Below are positions 1 through 12,200 of a DNA stretch of 64,000 nt, piece by piece. The stretch covers positions 56,952,984 to 57,016,983 of the forward strand of contig NC_088300.1 of the NCBI RefSeq assembly GCF_032854445.1, read 5' to 3'. Under the pieces are notes generated by a model. It did no database searches. It saw only the letters and a program-made list of their open reading frames with translations, and was not told the DNA's origin. The DNA comes from Liolophura sinensis (taxonomy: Eukaryota > Mollusca > Polyplacophora > Chitonida > Chitonidae). Made by a program: the position numbers and the translations under genes. Numbering within the stretch: the stretch's first letter is position 1; each line of letters opens with the position of its first letter.

Positions 1-290
1 AGGAATTTTCGCTAATGTACGGTTACAGCAGGGTTTGTGGTGGGGGAAACCAGAGTAGGGCCTACCATACAAGGACAGCCCCTTGTGCATAAGAAACAGG
101 ATTAAAGCATGGTCATCATTTATTTATTTATTGCAGTATATTTGAGCGTTATCTTGTTTTAGGGAATTTACACCGGCGTTTGTATTGAGTGTGGTCTGCC
201 TGGACGAGTTTCGTATTTCTGCATGGCCATGGTTTTGTGCTCTTCCGTTTGTACTGTAGGTTAGGTATTTTAGTTGTCTGTCAAAGAAAC
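1..290 (+). promoter_or_regulatory. Upstream region / 5' UTR of the ZDHHC17-type gene
   Basis: Non-coding stretch directly before the ATG at 291. No TATA box is evident. The start codon context is AAACATGGCGG, a strong Kozak context that also resembles a YY1-type ATGGCGG element, which is common at TATA-less housekeeping starts. The transcription start cannot be placed from sequence alone. The long reverse-strand open frame across 124-492 shows no family resemblance and overlaps exon 1. Confidence 0.4.
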
Positions 291-3200
291 ATGGCGGAGA
301 GAGACCCGAGTTGCAACCCAGTTCAGCCAATTCTGTATGGTGATGTATGTAAACCTTAACATTATTCTTGCTGACATTCTGGTGTGTAGTGTCTCGGGCC
401 TCCATGCCTTTAATCTTTAACAAACGATGATGTCTCAGGTCATTCCACACATTGAGTTTACTAGTGATGTTGTTGTTGTGATCAGGTTTCAACTTGTTGC
501 CTTTGGCGTGAGGATGTTGGCTGTCAGTTGTTGCGAAACTACTGCCACCACTACTGCTTTATTTTTCTCTTAAGTTTTCCTTTACTTATTCGTGTTTTAC
601 GCTGCATTCATAAACGTTTCATTTATGTGACAGCGGTAATTTTTTTACTGAGTCGTAAATTTAGCATTGATCACTGAGCTTTTTGTTTTAATAATTCTGC
701 TGCCTCAACGTTTCACGACTTCAATATGCTTTGATCAAAAGGATAATTGACTGTTTCTGTGTTAGTTTCAGGTCAGATTATCATTCTTTATGTCACCGAT
801 TATCACAAGTGTCAAACTTACACATTGTTACAATTCTCTGGGTTTCATTGATTTCGATCTTGTGAAAATCTTGGAAAAGGTGTTTAGCTTTAATTTCTGT
901 GGTACTTTGTGGTAATCTTATGTCTTTAGAATGAAGAATAACCAGTTGTATATCTAAATGTGTAAATATTCTGAATTTGTGGTTTTGATACATTTGTCTG
1001 ACTTTAATACACTTGTCTGAATTTTGTCAGGGTTGTACAGATGGGACATCACCAAATGCTCAGGCAGATGTGAACCCAGCATACCAGGCCAATCAGCCAA
1101 CCAGCCCCTCAGTTGAGGATGTAAAGACATTTGACATTGTTCGAGCTACACAGTATGGGGTCTTGGAGCGATGTCAGGAGCTGGTCGAGGGAGGCTTCGA
1201 TGTCAACCTCATGGACAAGGAAAATGTTAGCCTCCTTCACTGGGCAGCCATTAATAATAGAGGAGATATTGTTAGGTATGAACAAGTAATAAGACTTCAG
1301 GGGCCTCAATGGCCGAGGGGGTTAGCATGCCAACACGGCGCATTGACCCAGTCCCTCTCACCAATGATGTCGCTGTGAGTTTAAGTCCTGCTCATGCTGG
1401 CTTCCTCTCTGGCCATAAGTGGAAAGGTCTGCTAGCATAATGCTGGCCACCATCGTTTAAGTGAAATATTCTTGAGTACGGCATAAAATACCAGTTAAAT
1501 AAATAAGTAAATAAATACTGACACTTTATAAATGGCATCCAGCTGTTGCTGTTTCAGTTGCAAGTTAAAGCCAAGAAGTTTGTTCAATATCTGGCAAAAA
1601 TGGGTAGTTTACCCTGAGTGTTTTGGTTTCTCACCCACCACAAACCCTACCGCATTCATAGAAGTGAGAAATTATTGATCACAGCCTTGAACACCAGTCA
1701 ATCAATCAATGAATCAAGCAGTCATCATAATGTCTTTTCATGAATGAATGAATGAATGATGTGTTTAACGTCGTACTGAAGAATTTTTCAGTCGCTTGAG
1801 GACGAGGTGTGATTAGGTGTGCGTACATATATGTGTCTCTTTGTGGCAGGACCAGTACACCCCACCAAGTTACATTGTGACGACACCAGGCCAACAAGTC
1901 CTGTTCCTTGCTCTAACTTCTCACTGCTGAGCGCCAAGAGAGGCAGCTATAAGTACCATTTTTAAAGTCTTTGATATGACCCGACCTTGGTTTGATCCCA
2001 GGTCTTCCGACGCTCTAACCATTAAGCCACCGAAGCGGTCCATCTTCTTGCGAAATATTTTGGTCTGAAATAGTATACCTGATATGTTGATATTACTTTT
2101 TCAATGAAAGAATTAGATTTGATACTCTTATTCTATTTCTGTTTATTGCAGTTTTCTTATGCTCTCATATTCATTATCTTTTCAGGTACTACATTGACAA
2201 AGGAGCCATTGTGGACAGGTTTGGAGGTGACCTGAATTCTACTCCATTGCATTGGGCGACCAGGTTTGATAAACATATGTGTGAATTTATAGATATGCTC
2301 CTTCCAAAAATGTTGATTAATGAAAAATAATCTGAGAGATATTTAATGTGTGAAGTGATTTTTAACTTTGGCGCTTCAAATAACTCTCTGTTAGATTTAA
2401 AAATGGGGCATAGGGCAACTTAAATATGGTGTGGTGAAGTAAGACTTGTGGGGCCTCCTTGGCTCAGTTGGTTAGCGCGCTAGCGTAGGGTAATGACTCA
2501 GGAGCCTCTCACCAATGCGGTCTCTGTGAGTTCGTCGAGCTCATTCTAGCTTCCTCTCCAGCAGTACGTGGTTCTGGTAGCAACATGCAGATGATCATGG
2601 GTTTCCCCCGGGCTCTGCCCAGTTTCTTCCCTGCATAATGCTGGCCGTCGTTGCATAAGTGAAATATTCTTGAGTACCTCGTAAAACACCAATCAAATAA
2701 ATCAAATAAGTATGTCTTGAATAACCCCAAATTAAGATGAGATTAAAAAATATGGAGGACATATGTTGGGATTTGTGGGACCAGTCAAATATTTTTGGAT
2801 TGTTAATATGTTACTGATGATCATGCTCACCCATTTCCAAACTTTACAGGGTGGCGGGGAGTCCTCCTTAGTACAGGGATGTTAGGGAGCTGTATTGTGT
2901 GCTGTCATGCTCTTAGTGCTTTATATGTAGCTGTTTGTTTATGCATGCTTGAATCATTCTGTTAATAGTCTGTGATGTTATGATGTTTCAGACAAGGGCA
3001 CCTGCCGATGGTTGTCATGCTGATGTCATATGGAGCTGACCCCTCACTTAGAGATGGAGAGGGTAAGCTGTGTAGAGAGGAATGAAATGTGTAGAATATA
3101 TGGAGTATTGGCTGTGTGAACTGGGTGCTGAGTGTTACTTTGTGTGTTTATATGATAACTATCTCGGGTGGGCATAAAAAAATGGGCCGTTCTTTGATAG

Positions 3201-6200
3201 TACATTGCTTCTTTATCCTTTGTTCAAAGCCTTGCAAACTTTAAACATTCAAATGGCTTGATTTTGTTAAAATAATGACAAATTTTAAAGGTCATAGCTT
3301 GAGTAGTCTGTACATAGGGTTTAAAACGAAAACAAAGCCTTCAAAACGCACGTTCCGGTGACCCACATTGCGTCACCTGTCAGGTGTCGGGCGCGCGCTG
3401 CACCTGTGTAACATGCATCAAGCACTGCTGGAAAAAAATTACTTTTAAGGAGATTCGGGACTCAATCAGTTCATGGAAGAAACGTTTGGGCGCTGTTTGC
3501 CGAGAAGATGGAGGATCAATTGATCACCTTTTCAAGTAAAACCAGGTAGAACATCATTTTGAAATGCCTGGAACGTGTCTTTGACTCTATTTTGATTTTG
3601 GTCCCATGAACAGAAATCTTAAGGGATGAAATAGAAATTTGGTCTGTATACTTAGGACGTAATGGCTTTTGAGTGTGTAATTTTTTAGAAGCTGACGTAA
3701 GAGGGTTTTGGAGATATTGAGTGTCAGAGAACGGCCCATTTTTTTATGCCCACCTAATATATTACCTAACTAGACTTTTATTACTATTCTTGTATACCAT
3801 GATAATATATGTGTAATATATACATAGCATGTTTTGCACACCAAAGAGAGCAACGCAGATTGAAACACCTTGGTGATGGATGAATTAGTACATTTTTCCC
3901 ATTATGTACAAACTCTAAACATGGCCAGATAATGTTTTATATCCATCTGTATGTTCCAGGCTGTAGCTGTATACATCTGGCTGCTCAGTTTGGCCACACG
4001 TCCATAGTAGCCTATCTCATAGCCAAAGGGCAGGACCCAGACATGCTGGACAAGAATGGAATGACTGCGCTGATGTGGGCAGCCTACAGAGTGTTCTCGT
4101 ATGTGCCCTCCCATAATGACATTGTTTTTAAAGTTACCAGTATTATGTATGATTGCCATGAAATTATTTTCAAACAAAAGATTCCTAAAAGACCATTGTG
4201 GTTCGTAGGATGGAAGTAGTTTAATGCCTAGTGTTGGACAAAACTTTACATTGTTTTAATAATCACAGAGTGTTTGGGATACTCATCATTAAAGTCTTAA
4301 ACTTTTCTTCCAAGTCAAACATGGATGAAATCACGTGGTCATTTATTTTAATGATCTTCCAGGGTTACCTGTCTAAGTTGCTGGAGAACTTTTTATACCT
4401 TTGGAAATTTGGTCTCTAATACCATTATGCACCTATAAAACTGCTACTGAGTACATCAGCTTTTGTATTCACAGTAGTGTTTGTTAAGGTTTGAAAACTG
4501 ATCATGAGGTCTTTATTTGGTACTTTATTACAGGTATGACCCCTGTCGTCTTCTCCTTACTTTGGGTGCCAATGGAAACAAGGCAGACAAACTGCAGGGT
4601 AACACGCCGCTTCACTGGGCATGTACATCAGAGAATACTGTCATCATCAGGCTGCTGCTAGAGACACCAGGCATTGAAATTGACAAGCTCAACAACAATG
4701 TAAGCTTTTCTATGGAACTTATGAATGTTCATATGTTGTCTTTCTAGTTTTAACAGAACATATGGTGACATTCACATCTTTTATAGGCTTTTTTCTAGAT
4801 TTTTCTTCATCAAGACTTTACAACTTTCTTGAAATTTTGAAATCTTAGCCATATATTTGGAAAAGCATTGTTTGTGAAAAGAAATGTATATTGCAGATTT
4901 GCATATTATGTTTTTGTAGTAAATATGGCACTACATTAAGCCCCAAGCATTCATTCATTTATTAAATACGTTTCATGCACTTGCTGGTTTTACATGACCA
5001 GATTGAAGCACGATTCATTTTGCCTTCTTTGAAGAGCAGCCATGTGTTACAGCTGTCACAAGAAAAGATGTCCAGGATTTAATGTAATGAGATTTAATAT
5101 ATACCAGAGAAGTTTGAACACGTGACAAAAATGAACACCAATAAGATATATCAGTTAAGTACTGCAGTGTTAATTTAGGGTGCTAGCTATAATGGTTTTG
5201 TTGTTTTACCTTTTTTAGGGTCAGACCCCAATGGACATTGCTGTGTCTAAGAAGAGCACAGGTGTGGTGAAGCGCTTGTGGCTGGAGAGGTCACAGAGAG
5301 GCCTGGACCAGAAACACTGCCTGAAGGGCTTCACATCTAATAAGGTCAGTGACTAGCCTTGCTGGGTACCTAACAGAGTTGTCATCTTCTAGAATATATC
5401 TTCTGTCCTGTTGATATCTAACTCATCTACTTACAGAAGCACGTCCAAATCTTCTGAAACCAGGGTGGATGAGATGAAAGATTTTTCAGAAGGCTTTCTT
5501 GTCATTCCACAAGCTGCAATTCAAGTTGCCCTGCTGTTCTGTAAAACAGCTGGGTACTGTTTGTTTCAGAGTTCTCAACATGTGCCTGAACAGGCAACAA
5601 TGAAACAAAAACATAGACTCGCATTAAATGTAGCATACGGAGATCCTGGTCATAGATCAATGATGTGGCCCTAAACTGTACCCCAAAAGGTTGATTCTAA
5701 GGTGGGGAGTTTAAGGGAAACAATTGTATTTTAATAGAATTCATTGCTTTTTAATCATTTTAGGTTAGGTATGTCCTTCTTGATGAATGAAATGACTTAA
5801 TCATTATGCCAGTGTGGTTATGCCTGGGTATTTAACACTGTACTTTTATGAAGTTAGAATGAAGATCAAAGGTTTCTTTTAGTTAAAAGGTTTTTGTTTT
5901 ATTGTGTATACTTACGGATCAGTTTTGCATTGTGAGTGATGATCAGAGTTGTCTCCACTTGGTGTGTTACAGGCGTTCCGAAACAGAATCATGTGGCTGT
6001 TCCCCTTCTTCATGATATTCACCATCGGCTATGCCTTTGAGTTCAAAAGTCCATGGTGGATGAAAATTCTTGTTATAGTCTCCTTGTTTTTTATTGTCAG
6101 AACAGTCACTAGGTAAGTGTCTTCACTGTTAGATACCATGTCTAGGGGGGAGATCTGAATAACCTTAGGAGTACAGATGAAAACATTGAAAAAAAGCCAA

Positions 6201-9200
6201 AGAAAAAAAAAACAAAACAAATAACTAACATGCATATTTGAGAAAACTTGTAACCTGGGGCAGTGACATTCCACAATTCACAGACAGATGAACTTGGATC
6301 TACAGATACATAGGATTGTTGCTATAATTCTGTAAAGAGAGAGGACATGCCTGGTTTGTAAATTTTTGCATTACCTCCTTTCTTGTTGACCCGAACATTT
6401 TCCTTGAGATGATTTAGATCAGTAATCCTGATATCCAGAATATTACTAAAACTGTGAATCTCTTATTATGGTGCAGAAGAATGTAAAGCTGTTCTTAAGA
6501 TATAGATTTATTTATTTATTTGATTGGTGTTTTACGCCATACTCACAAAGGGTATAGTTAGGGTATAGAAGAATGCATAGCTGGTCTTGGGGGGATAGAA
6601 GAGTATAAAGCCGCTCCTATGGTATGGAAGAGTATAAAACTCTTCTTAGAGTATAGAAGAGTACAAAGCTGCTCTTAGGATACAGAAAAGTATTAAGTTG
6701 CTCTTAGGGTATGGAAGAGTATAAAGCTGCCCTTAGTGTATGAAAGTTTATTTCTACACGCGGTAGATTCTAGGCCCACCATTGGTTTAGAGTGGTCATA
6801 TGCAGTGTGGTGAAATGTTTTCCTCACACCACACTCGCATGACTCGCCAAGTGCAGCTGTCATGTAGATCTGATGAAAAGCAAGTCAAATATGCCGCTGC
6901 ACTGATTACTGTCATTTTACTGTTATTTTTTTTCTTATTTTTGACCATGTAGTGACATCAGATTTGTCTGTGATGACCCCAGCTGAACCCAGGCCAGTCT
7001 AGAAATCCGACAGAAATCTCTCTATCACGCTCAGATATCTAGCAGCAATAGTTACAATTTACATTTACAACAACTTTGCACTCGACCTAATTTCACTGCA
7101 GAGATTTATTTATTTATTTATTTGATTGGTGTTTTATGCCGTACTCAAGAATATTTCACTTATATGATGGCGGCCAGCATTATGATTGGAGAAAACTGGA
7201 CAGAGCTCGGGGGAAACCCACCACCATCCGCAGGTTGCTGACTGACCTTCCCGCCAGAGAGGAAGCCAGCATGAGCTGGACTTGAACTCATAGCGACCGC
7301 ATTGTTGAGAGGCTCCTGGGTCCAACTGAGCCACGGAGGCCCCCCACTGAAGAGAAGTGGACGAAACGACCTTTTTGTTACTTTCAATTGCTATTGAGAC
7401 AACTTAATCTGTTGCTGATATTCTCTGGATGTAACATCATCAAGTTAAATATCCATTGTTAAAAAATTATAAGTAAAATAGAGCACAATTGTTTTATATT
7501 TATGCCATGCAGAATTTGCGCTTAGAAGTCAGGAGACTCAGGATCAAGCTTGGGTTGGGTCATACCAAAGATACCAAAAATGGTACTTGTTGCTGCCTCG
7601 CTTGGCACAGAGCACTGAGACGTTAGAGCAAGGAAACAGTGTCATGTCTGGTGTTTTCGGCATCAGTGGCGGCAGCAATTTAACAGCATGGACTTTCCTT
7701 GCTACAGGAAGACACAATATCCGTACATACACCTAATGACTCCTGGTCGTCATGTGACTGAAAAATTGTTTAGCTTGACACATATGTATATATCTACATA
7801 CATATACACACATACAGAAGTTAAACTTTCCAAAGTTAGTCTCCGGTTGACCTGCATGTAGGTCTATATTTGATGTCACACTTTGACCTGATTTCGCACA
7901 ATCTTTCTCAATTTCTTTTCTAATTTTTATGAAAATCTGGTTAGTCCTGGGGAATACTACACTCCCGCTTCGCATAATTTTTTTTTGCAAGATCGAGGTT
8001 ATCAGTAATTCTAAATGCCCTTATATCAGGAGAATGTTTGTTTGGAATGTTGAAGTTAACGGTATTGTGTGTATTGCACTTGCCATCACCCCTGTGGAGT
8101 ACCTCTGTACTAACCCCCCTAACTTAGTCTCTCACTGTTCATGATTCTCCAGGTATTTCTTTGACCAGACCGTGCAGGAGATTCTACCCATATCACTCTA
8201 CCTGTCCACCAAATTTTGGATGTACTGGACCTGGTTTGTCTACTTCTGGCCCTGTATCCTTTACCTAGACATGCCTACCAGGGATGTCAATAATGTGGGA
8301 ATTGTAAATCAGGGTTTTGTATTGCCGTGATTGGGTGTACCTCATAATTGATCACAGATGGACAATGATATTGACAATTTAGAAAAAAATTATAAAGATA
8401 TTACTGGTATATTATTGTTTTGTTGAAAGAAATGAGGAACTGAGTATAGTCACATTTTTAGGTGATAAAATCTGGGTACGGACTAAATTGGCTGCAAGTC
8501 ATGCATTGATCGGTACTCTTAAGTTTGTGACAGGAGTAATATTAAGTATGCTAATCACCTTTATATGTACTTGTATGCTAAATATGACCAGATAACGTTT
8601 AAAACATCACGCTCTGCTTCTTGTTTAACCATTGATAAATCTCATACCTTCTTAACCAAGCCCAGATGTGTCTGATTTCACAACTCAGCTGCTGTTTGGG
8701 ATAAACACCATTCTGTTGATGTATAATTTTCTCAAAGCCTGGAAAATGGACCCTGGATATGTGAAGGTTGCCAGGGAGGAGAAAATCCAGGTACGGTTTA
8801 TGTATTTTTTTTAACAGTAAATATTGTTCTTGAAGAGTTATACATATATTCAAAAAGCATCACACACATGTATGTACCAGAAAATGTTGTCATGCATGTA
8901 TCCAATTTCTCCAATTTTAAAACATTTGTGCCAAAGAGTGGATGATCATGCTCCACCTGTGGTTTGTTTGCATACATGTACTTTTGTTAGTACATAATGT
9001 CCAGGATATGTTAAGATGCACCCTAACTGCATCTTAAGAAATAAAAACGGTACGTTTCATGAATCCTTTGACTTGTAATATTTGTGGGATATCCATGTAA
9101 ACAGGTACTTTTGTTTGTATAGAACATCCTGGATTTAGCTGAGAATCAGTCCATGACCCTGGAACAGTTCTGTAGCACCTGTCTGACACGCCGACCCATC

Positions 9201-12200
9201 CGCTCCAAACACTGCTCCATGTGTAACCGCTGTGTGGCCAAGTTTGACCATCACTGCCCCTGGGTGGGCAACTGTGTAGGTGAGTAACTTTACCCTGACT
9301 GCCTCAGTTCATGTCTTCAACTGTGTTGGTGGATGGGTTATTTAGTTCTTATTAACACTGTCCCTAAGCTTGGCAATTGTGTGAATGTGGAACTTGACTC
9401 TTAGCATCAGAGCACTGGCTATGCACAATCATGGTAGGGTAACTTGACTGTAAGCATCACTGGCCTGGGTGGGCAACTCTATGGGTGTGCCTCTTTATGA
9501 GTGGGTAACTCCTAATGGGAGCATCACTGGCCTGGGTGGGCATCACTGGCCTGGGTGGGCAACTCTGTGAGTGGGTAACTCTCACTGGGGGCATCACAGA
9601 TCTGGATAGGCAATATTTGAATGGGTCACTGTAATGGTGAATAATTTTATTCTGGGTATCAGGGATTTAGGTGGGTAACTGTGTAGAAGGGTAACATTAA
9701 TCTAAGTATGAGAGACATGGATGGGTAAATATGTGGGTAGGTACCTTTACTCTGAACATCACAGACCTGGATGGGTAAATATGTGGGTAGGTACCTTTAC
9801 TCTGAACATCACTTACTTGATTTAGGTAACTTAGCTTTTATTACCACTGACCCATGAATGTGTTTATAGATGACTTAGATCTTTGTATTTAGTATGACTG
9901 ACCCTAAGTTGGCAACTCTGTGGGTGGTTAAGTATTACCATCCCTGACCACGGGTGTGTCTTTTAGTGTTGGTGGGTAAGCGTGCTCTTATTATTACTGT
10001 GGGGTGTTTGTTGGTTTTCGGTGCATCTTGTAATAACTGCTGACATCTTTGAAGGGTCAAACTCAGTTTACACAGCTGGATGAGATTTCCATCTTACATC
10101 TAGCTGACATCGTCTGTTAGGGTCAAAGTATTAAATTTGTGTTACGTTTTTCTTTATAGTAAATATAAACAGTAAATATCTATATTTTTTAGATATATCT
10201 ATATCTAAACAACTTTATGATTAATGATATGTCTTTCATTATTTGTTTTTATATTTTCTTGTGTTTCAGGTGCAAACAGCTGCAAGTACTTCATAGGATA
10301 TCTGTTTTTTCTTGTGTTTCAGGTGCAAACAACCCCAAGTATGTCATAGGATATCTGTTTTTTCTTGTGTTTCAGGTGCAAACAACCCCAAGTATGTCAT
10401 AGGATATCTGTTTTTTTTCTTGTGTTTCAGGTGCAAACAACCACAAGTATGTCATAGGATATCTGGTTTTTTTTCTTGTGTTTCAGGTGCAAACAACCAC
10501 AAGTACTTCATAGGATATCTGTTTTTTCTTGTGTTTCAGGTGCAAACAACCCCAAGTATGTCATAGGATATCTGTTTTTTTTCTTGTGTTTCAGGTGCAA
10601 ACAACCACAAGTACTTCATAGGATATCTGTTTTTTCTTGTGTTTCAGGTGCAAACAACCCCAAGTATGTCATAAGATATCTGTTTTTTTCTTGTGTTTCA
10701 GGTGCAAACAACCACAAGTACTTCATAGGATATCTGTTTTTTCTTGTGTTTCAGGTGCAAACAACCCCAAGTATGTCATAGGATATCTGTTTTTTTCTTG
10801 TGTTTCTGGTGCAAACAACCACAAGTATATCATAGGATATCTGTTTTTTTCTTGTGTTTCAGGTGCAAACAACCACAAGTACTTCATAGGATATCTGTTT
10901 TTTCTTGTGTTTCAGGTGCAAACAACCCCAAGTATGTCATAGGATATCTGTTTTTTTTCTTGTGTTTCAGGTGCAAACAACCACAAGTATATCATAGGAT
11001 ATCTGTTTTTTCTTGTGTTTCAGGTGCAAACAACCCCAAGTATGTCATAGGATATCTGTTTTTTTCTTGTGTTTCAGGTGCAAACAACCACAAGTACTTC
11101 ATAGGATATCTGTTTTTTCTTGTGTTTCAGGTGCAAACAACCCCAAGTATGTCATAGGATATCTGTTTTTTTCTTGTGTTTCAGGTGCAAACAACCACAA
11201 GTATATCATAGGATATCTGTTTTTTTCTTGTGTTTCAGGTGCAAACAACCACAAGTACTTCATAGGATATCTGTTTTTTCTGTTTGGGCTGATCATGTGG
11301 TTTATGCATGGATGCTTCACGTGTATGTATGATTTTCTTTTCATTAAAATCAATTAACCATAGATTTTAATGTTGTACTGAATTTGGCTTCAGAATGCTA
11401 GGAATGAAAAAGACCACCAGATAATTTGATTTTCATACACGTATTTCTTACCTGTGTAGTGACATCACCTTATGAAGTTCAAAGCCTATTTATTTGTTGT
11501 GAGATAATTTGCATTTGATGTATGTATTTGTGTGTAGATCAAAACAACCTTAAAGTAAACAGCAGACAGAAATCAAGTCTACTTATCTCAGCTGTCTCCC
11601 CTTAAACAGATTGGGATGCGAACTGTCCCTGGTCTTTCTACGAGGAGGGAATTACAGGTGTGCTTTGGAAGATCTGCAGTCACTCCCCCTGGGTAGGCTG
11701 GATGGGGCTGAATGGTCTGATTCACCTAGGCTGGGTGGCAGCTCTTCTTTGCTGTCAGCTCTACCAGGTAAGCATTAAGCCTTGGATCATGCTCAGTTTC
11801 TATTGACTGGTGAACACTCTTGCTTTTTTTTTTAATATGCTCAATGTTGTGCTTCATTCAATTTAATGTAACAAAATCAACACGAACACAGTGTGGCAGC
11901 AGTTTAGTCTAATGGGATCAGAGAATAGCTTGATTAATTAGAAAACAAAGGAAAATCAGGTAACATGATCTGACATAGTTTTATTATTATCCAGTAGGGC
12001 TTCACTGAATTGCCTCCCTTGGGATCAATCGCCATTTAAATCTTTTGTGTGTTTAGGAGTAAACTGTCGTTAGGTGGGACCTCTAAGTGTAGGTAATAGC
12101 GAGTTACAAAGTGCATGTGGAACAAGCTAGGTGAAGATTTCCTTCATCAGATATTTTAATTTTGTTAAATTATGTCTTAAAGCCCAGGATAAACAATTTA

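Noticed and set aside
124-492. 122-codon reverse-strand frame
   Set aside because: Low-information composition, no splice or domain support, and it overlaps exon 1 of the ZDHHC17-type gene on the other strand.
10270-11238. CRISPR-like regular repeat spacing
   Set aside because: There are no unique spacers; the whole unit repeats and matches the adjacent exon. The host is eukaryotic.
10217-11357. Many open frames of 60-137 codons with CFRCKQPQV or [14 protein letters not shown] repeats
   Set aside because: They are by-products of the 53-57 bp acceptor array read in three frames, not independent genes.
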